A stretch of 15,682 nucleotides of DNA from the NCBI GenBank assembly GCA_904501765.1, contig CAJGCM010000033.1:1-15682 (forward strand). Direction: 5' to 3'. The notes under the pieces were generated by a model. The model searched no databases. It had not been told where the DNA came from and saw only the letters and a list, made by a program, of their open reading frames with translations. This document shows, in pieces, positions 9,501-15,121 of the stretch. How positions within the stretch are numbered: position 1 is the first letter of the stretch; each line of letters opens with the position of its first letter. This stretch comes from an uncultured Clostridia bacterium (lineage in GTDB: Bacteria > Bacillota > Clostridia > Oscillospirales > CAG-272). The position numbers were made by a program, and so were the translations under genes.

Positions 9501-9886
9501 CAGAAGCAAGCCTGTATTTCAAAATGAATTATGATGCATCAAGCCTTCCTCTTCAAAGCAATATGACATCGAGATATATATGTAATGATTCTTATTCCGG
9601 TGAATTATATAATATGCCGTACGATGTTGGAAGTCAGAGCGTTGGATACGGAATTCTTGTTGTGAAGATTTCTTATGACGATGGAACGCAAGAGACAATA
9701 TGCAAAAAAGATTTTCTTAAGGATGCAGAAGCTGAGGAAAAATTATTTATCTGCAATATTTCAAAGCCCTGTACTATCAGTATTGCTTTGTGCTATGAAC
9801 TGGAGATGTGGGCACCCGGTTTCTTAGGCATTTCAGATAATTACTGGATGAACTGGAAGATAAATCAAACATTCAGATTTGAGTAA
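3599..9886 (+). CDS. Giant secreted modular protein: helical N-region, GLUG, cohesin-like, dockerin, InlB repeats
   Basis: AAGGAGG at 3588-3594 overlaps the previous stop codon and sets the ATG at 3599; the gap to the lipoprotein gene is 9 bp. The product has 2095 aa. Residues 1-34 are a signal peptide (cleavage near VHAA). Residues about 122-158 form a Gly/Pro-containing hydrophobic segment followed by a coiled coil (about 171-217) and more helix to about 430, an arrangement recalling alpha-helical pore-forming toxins. CKC-x6-CKC lies at 362-372. A GLUG-type beta-solenoid region covers about 517-800, a group 3 Ig-like domain 934-1010, and a Cys-rich CxxC region 1011-1163. A cohesin-like domain spans about 1172-1336 and a type I dockerin 1337-1400, with DVNSDNCVDILD as its first calcium loop. 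InlB-type repeats occur at about 1411-1491 and 1636-1907. Residues 1908-2095 are unrecognised. There is no sortase signal or membrane anchor. Domain calls are by eye; the toxin idea is tentative. Confidence 0.85.
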   Translation: MKKQRFRKLITSFVVVFLVVVFLIPTMFTTVHAAGSNIMGSYERDKMEQAEYDKLTKYYKNKEDWYLWSQGEIAKAKTPKGKMDRRIAEIKLLNKKVPEIAAFIKDIENGGDFDTAALLTNIFSTASGVASFIPPWGPIVGVGIDLFSSVFTAIMGGEGPPSATALLEDNMNQKFDEISNQIAGLEEQIGELSNQVNENTAKIIQEMAKAFDVEEAKDALNDFYLSTGKYDFGYDQYRNYIYGTITNNSSATTAYYNLLLHAQFNGASDEEIKYYYDMLYSSLSDNRDIFKGLVIGSSTGKSIVQYYYDILVAHPEFIADKNLSPELAAIQFAYDLYQTQVLTDEIMLVCSNYQYAQIVINCKCEEGEPCKCSYDYGTGKIFRSQIEGEDTVDSIYTQVLLREEELEQQFAKDIAYIFASNNAFMMSIDGSIYNLTSTEENGVICGEVQLGSTVYLNAIPETICQLFNIDSNDYAYVGDNILHKDGIFKMRSSQSEVFLIYKGQPVSTICFVDATSSTFSGGSGTVDDPYLISSAYQFNQINEGMDKYYRLIKDIDFENERVYPIGRIELSNGSVEYEQFNGVVDGNGHTISNLMVVGDDYTGVFGRIGEDGVVKNLSFDYVRIQASGYSSAKESTYSFYAGIIAGDNHGVVRNCYIYSSKFENAKESNVEIISNTTNEGAERSVYFYVGGIAGRNNGLIQFVSVSQASISVDSTHDFGGASTSTNKNMVYAGGVCGYNYGNIKCAIVDESTDVTAKAKSIYNPKTTVNPYVTALAGGITGKNQNADLDNIQGVFSAAEADGNALLDCQSNWGEHYRNRVQDGHPYVPKASQEQIDKISSTAHSISAAFPQIGNLSVTCEDKTLSYNVGAESLNFKNITLKVNDSLVEYEVLALYGFDTTNASENRLVTMLFVAYIGGSKQLLVAELPIVVVDYVTDITVSGVKSEYSKNEALPDKVTVVQHYASGSAIPIENVDFDIANKANITAQYGTQDIVFAYEGIECTITIDVVCPHISNYNFSNEALYEHLETVESTCKSIGYDEYKCLECGDTIKTNYNRIAGHKLIEEVSVDATCHSEGVVGRVFCEFCNETFGESVTIPMKPHSIVKAIDTTSSNRPNETAHYCENGDHWLPHNYYVTESYENDGIVYTYICKDCDYKNEKKDTNIITNSERKQPVIVVSDGYALTSDDLVTIYVQLINNPGVYGADFGIRYDERLTLVSWSDGMLFEKIFNQTDGTGKFDDSAQPGSCGYNFVWGIETARDSKGDLICPDGNLLKLVFKLPSDAKDTDKFIVSVVYNQDREAGFTVDTKVCNEQNISTISPQKFITKDGVIQLVDHLPGDVNSDNCVDILDVLYLANNFVNNRTDRLESIKAYGDVNLSGGLPNLTDALILLRSLTGGYGEDGNPLYSKYQIVLNTNGYSGVVLDSQLVDIYGKDNSYASILDSLESEMQKREGYKFLGWHTRLEGGELVSGKNIQYDPDQKIQTLYAHWERNQVVFQGYEKDYLSAEGIFSAPSIEKASVELFDPSNANSLASGKYWIKELDYWVDSNDSSKKYKPGDFLDMTQAGLGKVVLKAVWMEWRLDAPAVEKTGYDKNSVQWYTEKNGNVVVESSSLDSYSFADGIPAKLYGKWIPLEFFISYELQGGSFGASHPDTTEYDETFTVNNPTRIGYTFAGWTITGMDNSKHEYLNSNEEVWESSTKSSWTDMKETQFLNLHSNSGTVTFTANWVVNIYSITYALNGGSFGVNHPTSAIYDSQINVDNPTRTGYTFDGWIITGLDNTLHGYRNNINEGFVLNADTSLSGIKATQFINLHSNSGTVIFTANWKANTYTVKYNSNGGSGGSTKNSSHTYDVNGYLTTNGFTKIGYTFAGWNTRADGKGTHYQNTAQVRNLVSTNNGSLTLYAQWKGITNNYLVSTSSVSCKLDNGYNHATPDANANNTHFSHEFELGKFYVSSCYKYGDDYLITQSEASLYFKMNYDASSLPLQSNMTSRYICNDSYSGELYNMPYDVGSQSVGYGILVVKISYDDGTQETICKKDFLKDAEAEEKLFICNISKPCTISIALCYELEMWAPGFLGISDNYWMNWKINQTFRFE
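8504..9085 (+). repeat. Two tandem 291-bp units within the giant gene
   Basis: Units 8504-8794 and 8795-9085 are clearly related in DNA. Both contain near-identical blocks around AATCCCACACG (8589 and 8882) and around AATTCCGGAACTGTTA (8750 and 9041). Each encodes an InlB-type repeat with GGSFG, GYTF-GW and LHSNSGTV motifs. The DNA-level similarity suggests a fairly recent duplication. Confidence 0.75.
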
Positions 9887-9965
9887 TCTTCTATCAATTT
9901 TAGTTGTTGGTAACAATTTATGCTGAAACAATAGAGCGTTTTCCAATAATAAATTCAGAATTATG

Positions 9966-10001
9966 AAGCTGCCGCAAGTTTTGCCTTGCGGCAGCTTTTT
10001 T
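9966..10001 (+). terminator. Intrinsic terminator of the surface-protein operon
   Basis: A perfect 13-bp stem (9966-9978 with 9985-9997), a 6-nt loop and a run of six T ending at 10001 lie 80 bp after the stop codon of the giant gene. Confidence 0.92.
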
Positions 10002-10008
10002 AGTCAGC

Positions 10009-10246
10009 TTTTTGTGTAACAAAAACCACGCGATAGTGAACTAAATGGGGTTCACTTCATAGTTGCGCAGTTTAATAAAGGTTAAACTGTAAAAAGAAAT
10101 CCTCCAATACGTTATATAAAATGACCTGCCAGTCAAAATAATAAACGTATTGGAGGATTTATCTATTAAAAAGAGAGCGTAGACGGCAATATTTTAAAAT
10201 ACAATTTCTGAAATTGTAGTGGTTGTTATTTATTATCTATTGCCGT
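10009..10246. repeat. Run of consecutive inverted repeats in a non-coding gap
   Basis: After the terminator, the gap is almost filled by perfect inverted repeats. They pair 10009-10015 with 10019-10025 (7 bp), 10035-10041 with 10050-10056 (AGTGAAC/GTTCACT), 10068-10075 with 10082-10089 (CAGTTTAA/TTAAACTG), 10097-10113 with 10144-10160 (17 bp), and 10183-10191 with 10238-10246 (ACGGCAATA/TATTGCCGT). The last pair encloses 10200-10207 with 10211-10218 (8 bp, 3-nt loop). I see no coding potential. It may be a MITE-like element, a multi-hairpin RNA, or 3'-end hairpins of the two convergent operons. Confidence 0.6.
10092..10160 (-). terminator. 17-bp hairpin, possible terminator of the PII operon
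   Basis: A perfect 17-bp inverted repeat (AAATCCTCCAATACGTT at 10097-10113 and its complement at 10144-10160) surrounds a smaller TGAC/GTCA hairpin. Read on the minus strand it is followed by TTTCTTTTT, so it could end transcription about 115 nt after the PII gene. The stem is long and AT-rich for a terminator, and it could equally be the arms of a small mobile element. Confidence 0.4.
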
Positions 10247-10275
10247 TCTCATTTGCGGTTGTTTTAAGGAGAAAA

Positions 10276-10968
10276 TCAATCTTCCTTCGCTACGGTGTCC
10301 GCAAAGCGGAAGCCGGCGGTTTCCGATACGGGGAGGGAGAAGGTCAAGGCGTGGGCTTTGGTGTCTGTGCCGGCGCCGGTCATAATAGCCTTCATTATGT
10401 CGCGCTTCTTGTCCTTTGTGGCGACTATGAAGAGGATTTCCTTTTCCTCTGCGATGGAAATTCCGAAGAATTTCTCCGCTTCCTTTGCGGTGCCCTTTGC
10501 CTTTATGGTGGTGCCGCCGCCGGCGCCTGCCTCTCTTGCGGCGTTCATAACCAGGTTGGTGTAGCCCTTTTCGTATATTGCTACTATAAGCTCGTAATTA
10601 GATTGCATATCGTCCTCCGTTGTTTCTTCTGTGGGAAGCTCTTCTCTTCCCGAAAAATATTCAAGAGCGCATCTGCCGCCGATTCCCGAAAAGGGAATCG
10701 CAACGGAAACTCCTCTGTTTGGTAAGTCAATCTTCAAATCAATGGTAAGTCCTCGCATAATGCTTCGCATACTCTCTTCGGTAGCCGGGAGCATCAGCAT
10801 AGTCTTTTCGGTACGCTCAATGCCCAGCATATCAAGAGTTTTCTCGTGGGCTGTACCGCTGCAGGGAATGCTGTATATAGAGTTAACTCCTTCTTTCAGG
10901 AAGAAGCTTTCGTATTCTTCTGAATCCTGACGCTGAATAATCGTTATCAGCCAGTATAAGCCTTTCAT
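10276..10968 (-). CDS. Tandem PII-family regulatory protein
   Basis: The 230-aa product starts at the ATG at 10968, where an AAAGGA lies 9 nt upstream; an ATG 10 codons earlier has no ribosome binding site. It consists of two PII-like halves, residues about 1-105 and 124-220, joined by an acidic linker. The second half keeps the family pattern GAGGGTTIKAKGT, then AEKFFGISI and a strand with EKEILFIV. The first half is more divergent and contains PFSGIGG. Typical PII proteins have about 112 aa, so this is a fused pair. PII proteins sense nucleotides or metabolites and often control a transporter encoded next to them. Here the upstream partner is the DUF1538 membrane protein, 71 bp away with no clear promoter between. 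The ligand and target are inferred, not visible. Confidence 0.85.
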   Translation of the reverse strand: MKGLYWLITIIQRQDSEEYESFFLKEGVNSIYSIPCSGTAHEKTLDMLGIERTEKTMLMLPATEESMRSIMRGLTIDLKIDLPNRGVSVAIPFSGIGGRCALEYFSGREELPTEETTEDDMQSNYELIVAIYEKGYTNLVMNAAREAGAGGGTTIKAKGTAKEAEKFFGISIAEEKEILFIVATKDKKRDIMKAIMTGAGTDTKAHALTFSLPVSETAGFRFADTVAKED

Positions 10969-10990
10969 AAAGAAATGTCCTTTCGTAAGA

Positions 10991-11020
10991 TAATGCATAA
11001 GAATGCAGAATGCATAATTA
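10991..11020. repeat. Short AATGCA-rich imperfect palindrome between DUF1538 and PII genes
   Basis: The stretch carries three AATGCA copies and two ATGCAT palindromes in 30 bp. It fills much of the 71-bp gap between the two genes. It could fold in the transcript and tune expression of the downstream gene, or be a short intergenic repeat. Confidence 0.4.
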
Positions 11021-11039
11021 AGTATAGGTTGGCAAGGGG

Positions 11040-12560
11040 TTAAAGGTCGATAATATCGTCCTCTGTTGATACCGACTCTTCTTTGTGTGCTTCCTTTTCC
11101 TTTTTGCTAAGGCGAAGCTTATATACAAGCCCCAGAATCTGTATTGCGATAAGGGGTGTCATTGCAACCATAGCCACAACGCCGAAGGCGTCTGTAACAA
11201 CGTTACCGCCGACTGCCGTACAAGCACCTACCGCAAAGGGTAAGAGAAAGGTCGCAGTCATAGGTCCTGATGCAACTCCTCCGGAGTCAAAGGCTATCGA
11301 CGTGAATATGTCGGGCACGAAGAAGGTGAGCGCAAGAGCTATTGCATAGCCAGGGATAAGTATATAGAAAATAGAGATTCCCGTAAGCGCCCTGAGCATA
11401 GCGATTCCAACGGATACCGCAACACCGAGGGAAAGGGAGAGGGAGAGCATTTTTTTCGGGATAGCTCCCGCCGTAACCTCTTCAACCTGCTTTGTAAGAA
11501 CGTGGACTGCCGGCTCTGCGGCAACTATAAAGTAGCCTATTATCATACCTAAGGGAATTATGAGCCATTTGTAATCGGAGCCTGCTATGGCAGAGCCGAG
11601 ATAATTACCTACCGGCATAAAGCCTACGTTAACGCCTGTAAGGAACAGAACGAGTCCTACATATGTGTATAGAATACCTACAAGGATTTTACCGAGGGAG
11701 TCACCGCCCCTGAAAATAAGGCGGAAGATAAGAAAGAAGGCGAGAATAGGCCCGAGGGCAAGGGATATTTCCCACATATAATGAGGAACAGCCTCTAAAA
11801 ACAGAGATACAATGTCCCTTGAGGTTGACGTGATTGGGGGCATCGGGTAAACCGTATCCGCAGATGCCTCAGAGGGGTATATTATACCTAAGAGCATAAC
11901 CGCAAGTATAGGTCCTACTGAGCAGAGAGCAACCATACCGAAGCTTGAATCCTCGCCGTCGTCAGAGGAAATTGCCGAAACACCGACTCCGAGAGCCATA
12001 ATAAAGGGAACTGTCATAGGTCCTGTGGTAACTCCGCCTGAGTCAAAGGACACGGCGATAAAGTTCTCGGGAACTATGAAGGCAAGTACGAATACTGCCG
12101 CATACAAAACGAGAAGAAGATATTTAAGCTTGATTCTGAAGAGTATTCTGAGCATTGACATAACAAGCAACAGCCCTACTCCTATACCTACCGCAAGAAT
12201 CAAGACTATATTTTCAATAGAGGATATCTGGTTCGCAAGAACCTGCAAATCAGGCTCGGAAACCGTTATCATAACGCCAACGAAGAAGGATACCAGAACT
12301 ACTACCCAAATTTTCTTTGACGCAGTCATTTTTGAGCCTACGTATTCTCCCATAGGGCTCATTGCCATATCCGCACCGAGGGAGAAAAGCCCCATTCCCA
12401 ATATCAGCATGACAGCGCCTATGATAAATGACATAAACATAGCGGAGCTGACGGGAACGAAGGTAACGAGAAGCAGAAGCACGATTCCCGTAACCGGCAA
12501 AACCGACGAGAGCGCCTCGGAAATCTTCTCGGCTAAATTAGTTTTTTGAAAAAACCGCAT
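11040..12560 (-). CDS. DUF1538 family membrane protein, probable transporter
   Basis: The 506-aa product starts at the ATG at 12560, where AGGA lies 6 nt upstream; an ATG 30 codons earlier has no good site and lies in the leader. It is very hydrophobic with many membrane segments and a charged C-terminal tail. The sequence is internally duplicated. DSGGVTTGPMT (173-183) recurs as DSGGVASGPMT (425-435), and EPDLQVLANQ (102-111) recurs as EPAVHVLTKQ (349-358). These paired motifs are the hallmark of the DUF1538 family, whose function is not established. Two inverted or parallel halves and a neighbouring PII-type regulator suggest a transporter or channel, which is inference. It is the first gene of a two-gene operon with the tandem PII protein. 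Confidence 0.85.
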   Translation of the reverse strand: MRFFQKTNLAEKISEALSSVLPVTGIVLLLLVTFVPVSSAMFMSFIIGAVMLILGMGLFSLGADMAMSPMGEYVGSKMTASKKIWVVVLVSFFVGVMITVSEPDLQVLANQISSIENIVLILAVGIGVGLLLVMSMLRILFRIKLKYLLLVLYAAVFVLAFIVPENFIAVSFDSGGVTTGPMTVPFIMALGVGVSAISSDDGEDSSFGMVALCSVGPILAVMLLGIIYPSEASADTVYPMPPITSTSRDIVSLFLEAVPHYMWEISLALGPILAFFLIFRLIFRGGDSLGKILVGILYTYVGLVLFLTGVNVGFMPVGNYLGSAIAGSDYKWLIIPLGMIIGYFIVAAEPAVHVLTKQVEEVTAGAIPKKMLSLSLSLGVAVSVGIAMLRALTGISIFYILIPGYAIALALTFFVPDIFTSIAFDSGGVASGPMTATFLLPFAVGACTAVGGNVVTDAFGVVAMVAMTPLIAIQILGLVYKLRLSKKEKEAHKEESVSTEDDIIDL

Positions 12561-12586
12561 TTCAATTCCTTTTCTTGTGTTTTTGG

Positions 12587-12632
12587 GTAGGCGGCCAGGT
12601 GCTTTTTCTGCATTATCAGCACTTTCGCCCAC
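12587..12632 (-). ncRNA. Compact structured 5' leader of the DUF1538 operon
   Basis: Read on the minus strand, GTGGGCG (12632-12626) pairs with CGCCTAC (12593-12587) in a 7-bp stem with one G-T. It encloses a second stem, GTGCT (12622-12618) with AGCAC (12603-12599), separated by AAA and CTGGC single strands. It starts about 2 nt after the predicted transcription start and ends 27 nt before the start codon, just ahead of the ribosome binding site. I do not recognise a known riboswitch class. It could be a small sensor or simply a 5' stabilising structure. Confidence 0.45.
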
Positions 12633-12640
12633 TATAAGAT

Positions 12641-12669
12641 AGTTTACCATATAAATTATTAAAAATCAA
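12641..12669 (-). promoter_or_regulatory. Candidate sigma-A promoter of the DUF1538-PII operon
   Basis: TTGATT (12669-12664) and TAAACT (12646-12641) on the minus strand are 17 bp apart in an AT-rich stretch. The predicted start near 12634 coincides with the 5' edge of the structured leader. The -10 box is imperfect. Confidence 0.5.
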
Positions 12670-12736
12670 GGCGGATTTTGCAACGTGAAAATAAAAGTCT
12701 GCCTGATACGGTTTTTGTGCACCTGCTGCCTCGGCA

Positions 12737-12779
12737 AATAAAAAGCAGAGACGCTGCCCTTTTTGGATAGCGCCTCTGT
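12737..12779 (-). terminator. Intrinsic terminator after the acyl-CoA synthetase gene
   Basis: On the minus strand a 10-bp stem (12778-12769 with 12755-12746, one G-T) with a 13-nt loop is followed by CTTTTTATTT. It begins about 24 nt after the stop codon of the gene ending at 12803. Confidence 0.85.
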
Positions 12780-12802
12780 TTATTTAAGAGAGAAGACAGG
12801 TG

Positions 12803-14497
12803 TTATTTAACCAGATGTCTTTTAATCTTTCTCGTAGTGGTTTTCTCGAAGGGCTCGTCACGAAGCTCAAGAGCCTTTATGTGCTTGAAGGTGGGAAGCT
12901 TTCGGTTAAGGTCAAGGAGCTTTTGATAAATTTCTGCGTGAACCTTTTCCTTATCGTAGCCCTCTCCGTAAAGCTCTACGTTGGGGTAGGCGATAACGGT
13001 GAGCAGTATTGTTTCTCCGTCTTCAGCCTTTCTGCCAACGACTACCGACTCGCCGATTTCAGGAATCTTGGAGAGGTACTCTTCTATCTCCTCGGGGAAT
13101 ACGTTTTTACCGTTTTCAAGAACGATAACCGACTTAAGTCTTCCCGTGATGTAGATATAGCCGTCCTTGTCCATATAACCTACGTCGCCTGTTCTGTACC
13201 AGCCGTCCTCGGTGAAGGCACGCTTGTTTTCCTCTTCGTTGCCGTAGTAGCCGAGCATTACGTTGTCGCCTTTAACCTGGATTTCGCCCTCGTCAAAGCC
13301 CTTGTCGTTCTTTTCTCTTACGTCAATTCTGACGGTACAGCTGGGAACGGCGGGACCTACCGATCCGGATTTAAGCTTGAAATAGGGGTTAACGGATATA
13401 AGGGGGGAGCATTCTGTGATGCCGTAGCCCTCTGCTATCGTTATGCCAAGAGCGTCGAATTGCTTCATCATCTCGGGGTTGAGAGGAGCGGCGCCGCTGA
13501 CAATCTTGTTTATTCTGCCACCGAAGGCTGCGAGGATTTTGCCGAAGAATACACGGCGAAGGTCTATGCCGATTTTACGCAGACCGTTTGACACCTTCAT
13601 CATAAACTTAACGAGGCCTTCCTTGCCCTGCTTCTTAACCTCGCCCATTATCTTGTTATACATAGTGTTAACGATAAGGGGAACGAGAACAAGGCCGGTA
13701 GGCTTGAACTCTGCAAAGTTTTTCATTATATGACGAAGAGAATCGTTGATGCCTATCATCATACCGTAGTCCATACCCGCCAAAAGACAGGTAAGCTCGT
13801 AGGTATGGTGGACAGGGAGAACCGATACTATGGTGTCGTCGGGGAAGAATTCAACGGTTTCACAAGCCGCGTTGATTGTAGAGCAGATGTTCTTCTCGCA
13901 AAGCATAACGCACTTGCTCGTTCCCGTCGTTCCCGAGGTGAAGAGCATAACTGCAAGCTCCTCGTTTCCACGGGCAGTAAGCTCGCAGGGAGACGCAAGG
14001 TTAATCGCTTCACCCTCGCTGATTACGCTGTCAAGGGGAATTACCTTTTCACTGTCTGTGCTCTCGTCAGAGTGCATAGGAAGGAAATGAGTCAGAGTCT
14101 TGTGGCTCTCCATAGCGCCCTTAAGCTTTGCATTGAAGGTCTGGCTGTATATGATAGCTTTAGCCTCCGCAACCTCGAGGAAGCCCTCTATTGCTTCGAT
14201 GTCAAGCTCCTTATCCATAGGGATTGCAACGCCGCCCGATGCAAGTATTGCGACGTAGCTTGCAAGCCATTTAACAGAGGTTTCTCCGATTACGGCAATT
14301 CTTTCTCCCGCAAGGCCAATTTTTCTGAATCCCGATACCTCGTCGAGCACCATTTTATGGAATTCCTTGTAGCTTACGGATTTGTACTCCTTACCGTCAA
14401 GGTATTTGAACACGGTTTTATCTCCGTGGCTTCCAATAACACTCACAAGCTCCTTTATGCTCGATATGGGGGTATAAATTCTTTTAGTCTTTTTCAT
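12803..14497 (-). CDS. AMP-forming long-chain acyl-CoA synthetase (AMP-binding enzyme)
   Basis: The 564-aa product activates a carboxylic acid, probably a fatty acid, with ATP to an acyl-adenylate and then transfers it to CoA in the cytoplasm. The phosphate-binding motif is LFTSGTTGTSK (185-195), with Ser where the family usually has Pro. GYGITECSP (358-365), YRTGD (434-438) and TGRLK (451-455) are present, and the C-terminal TTRKIKR holds the probable catalytic Lys557. The length fits the family. AAAGGA lies 8 nt before the ATG at 14497. An 86-bp gap with only a weak AAAGCT/AGCTTT hairpin separates it from the 76-aa gene upstream, so both may be transcribed from the promoter at 14856-14884. 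The exact substrate cannot be told; an acyl-ACP ligase or a peptide-synthetase-like loading enzyme is less likely. Confidence 0.88.
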   Translation of the reverse strand: MKKTKRIYTPISSIKELVSVIGSHGDKTVFKYLDGKEYKSVSYKEFHKMVLDEVSGFRKIGLAGERIAVIGETSVKWLASYVAILASGGVAIPMDKELDIEAIEGFLEVAEAKAIIYSQTFNAKLKGAMESHKTLTHFLPMHSDESTDSEKVIPLDSVISEGEAINLASPCELTARGNEELAVMLFTSGTTGTSKCVMLCEKNICSTINAACETVEFFPDDTIVSVLPVHHTYELTCLLAGMDYGMMIGINDSLRHIMKNFAEFKPTGLVLVPLIVNTMYNKIMGEVKKQGKEGLVKFMMKVSNGLRKIGIDLRRVFFGKILAAFGGRINKIVSGAAPLNPEMMKQFDALGITIAEGYGITECSPLISVNPYFKLKSGSVGPAVPSCTVRIDVREKNDKGFDEGEIQVKGDNVMLGYYGNEEENKRAFTEDGWYRTGDVGYMDKDGYIYITGRLKSVIVLENGKNVFPEEIEEYLSKIPEIGESVVVGRKAEDGETILLTVIAYPNVELYGEGYDKEKVHAEIYQKLLDLNRKLPTFKHIKALELRDEPFEKTTTRKIKRHLVK

Positions 14498-14583
14498 ATT
14501 GATTGTCCTTTTTGTTTTGATAATAAAAATGAAAAGCTCTTCTTACAGCTTTGCTTTGATTTTTCCACCGAGGGCTTAAAAAA

Positions 14584-14814
14584 TCAGTTTTCCGCAAGCC
14601 ATTTTTCAGCGGCAGCCTTGGATTTTCTGGTTATATCCTCTTTTGCGTATTTGGATTCCTCGCCGCCGTTTGTATAAAGGAAGTATGCTCCGTCGGGGGT
14701 GATATAAAGAGTTTCCTCATAACCGCAGGGGTCACCGTATTCTCCAAATACGTTTTTCTTTACCACGGATGCGGTGGTGGTGTCGTAGATTTTTTTGCAA
14801 ATAACCTTCTGCAT
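14584..14814 (-). CDS. Small conserved-looking protein, function unknown
   Basis: The 76-aa product is soluble and charged, without a signal peptide or membrane segment. It starts at the ATG at 14814; AAGGAGAG lies upstream with a rather long spacing of about 11 nt. The middle part, ETLYITPDGAYFLYTNGGEES followed by KYA (residues about 34-57), resembles a pattern I associate with small Firmicute and mobile-element proteins that have FLY-x-x-GG-x-x-SKYA; this is recognition from memory only. The C-terminus is helical and Lys/Ala-rich. It has an excellent promoter and may be cotranscribed with the acyl-CoA synthetase. I do not assign a function. Confidence 0.75.
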   Translation of the reverse strand: MQKVICKKIYDTTTASVVKKNVFGEYGDPCGYEETLYITPDGAYFLYTNGGEESKYAKEDITRKSKAAAEKWLAEN

Positions 14815-14855
14815 AAATTAAAATCTCTCCTTCTCTTTTATTTATTACAACATAA

Positions 14856-14884
14856 AGTATACCACTTATATTTATATTTTTCAA
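14856..14884 (-). promoter_or_regulatory. Strong sigma-A promoter for the 76-aa gene
   Basis: On the minus strand TTGAAA (14884-14879) and TATACT (14861-14856) are separated by exactly 17 bp, in an AT-rich context. The start would lie near 14849, giving a leader of about 35 nt. Confidence 0.8.
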
Positions 14885-14934
14885 GTATTAAGAAGAAAAT
14901 TTACATATCCCACTTTTTGTTAGAGATAGCACAC

Positions 14935-14959
14935 AAAAAGGACGAGAAATTTCTCGCCC
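14935..14959 (-). terminator. Intrinsic terminator downstream of the ECF S-component gene
   Basis: On the minus strand GGGCGAGA and TCTCGTCC form an 8-bp stem with an AATT loop, followed by TTTTTGTG. It is about 160 nt after the S-component stop codon, so it would end a long 3' untranslated region that includes the stretch 14960-15121. Confidence 0.75.
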
Positions 14960-15121
14960 TCTTGTTTTGATATAGGACTGCTTTGCGCAAGGCGCCATAG
15001 GCGCACTTCGATATAACCTCGAAAGCACTGTTACTTGGTGCATATCGTTTTTAAAAGGCTTATCTTTCGTTTTTGCGCTTTGCCGAAGGTATCGCACTAT
15101 CGGCGCAAGACTTCGCTGCAG
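14960..15121 (-). other. Non-coding stretch with hairpins, 3' region of the S-component gene
   Basis: Read on the plus strand, CGATAT (15009-15014) pairs with ATATCG (15042-15047), and GCAC (15025-15028) with GTGC (15038-15041), making a bulged hairpin. A second fold pairs TTGC and GCCGA with TCGGC and GCAA between about 15076 and 15111. An open frame of 69 codons on the minus strand looks like a chance frame. This may be a structured 3' untranslated region or an interspersed repeat. Confidence 0.35.

Noticed and set aside
10097..10160. IS element bounded by the 17-bp inverted repeat
   Set aside because: Only 30 bp lies between the arms, with no transposase; at most a MITE-like remnant.
10219..10725. 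168-codon plus-strand ORF
   Set aside because: It is antisense to the tandem-PII gene, and its composition is that of a shadow frame.
12800..13591. 263-codon plus-strand ORF
   Set aside because: It is also antisense to the acyl-CoA synthetase and begins inside the region just after its stop codon; a shadow frame.
13730..14677. 315-codon plus-strand ORF
   Set aside because: It is antisense to the acyl-CoA synthetase, whose catalytic motifs are intact; no family resemblance or ribosome binding site.
14888..15097. 69-codon minus-strand ORF
   Set aside because: It has no ribosome binding site, runs through the terminator hairpin at 14935-14959 and looks like translated hairpins.
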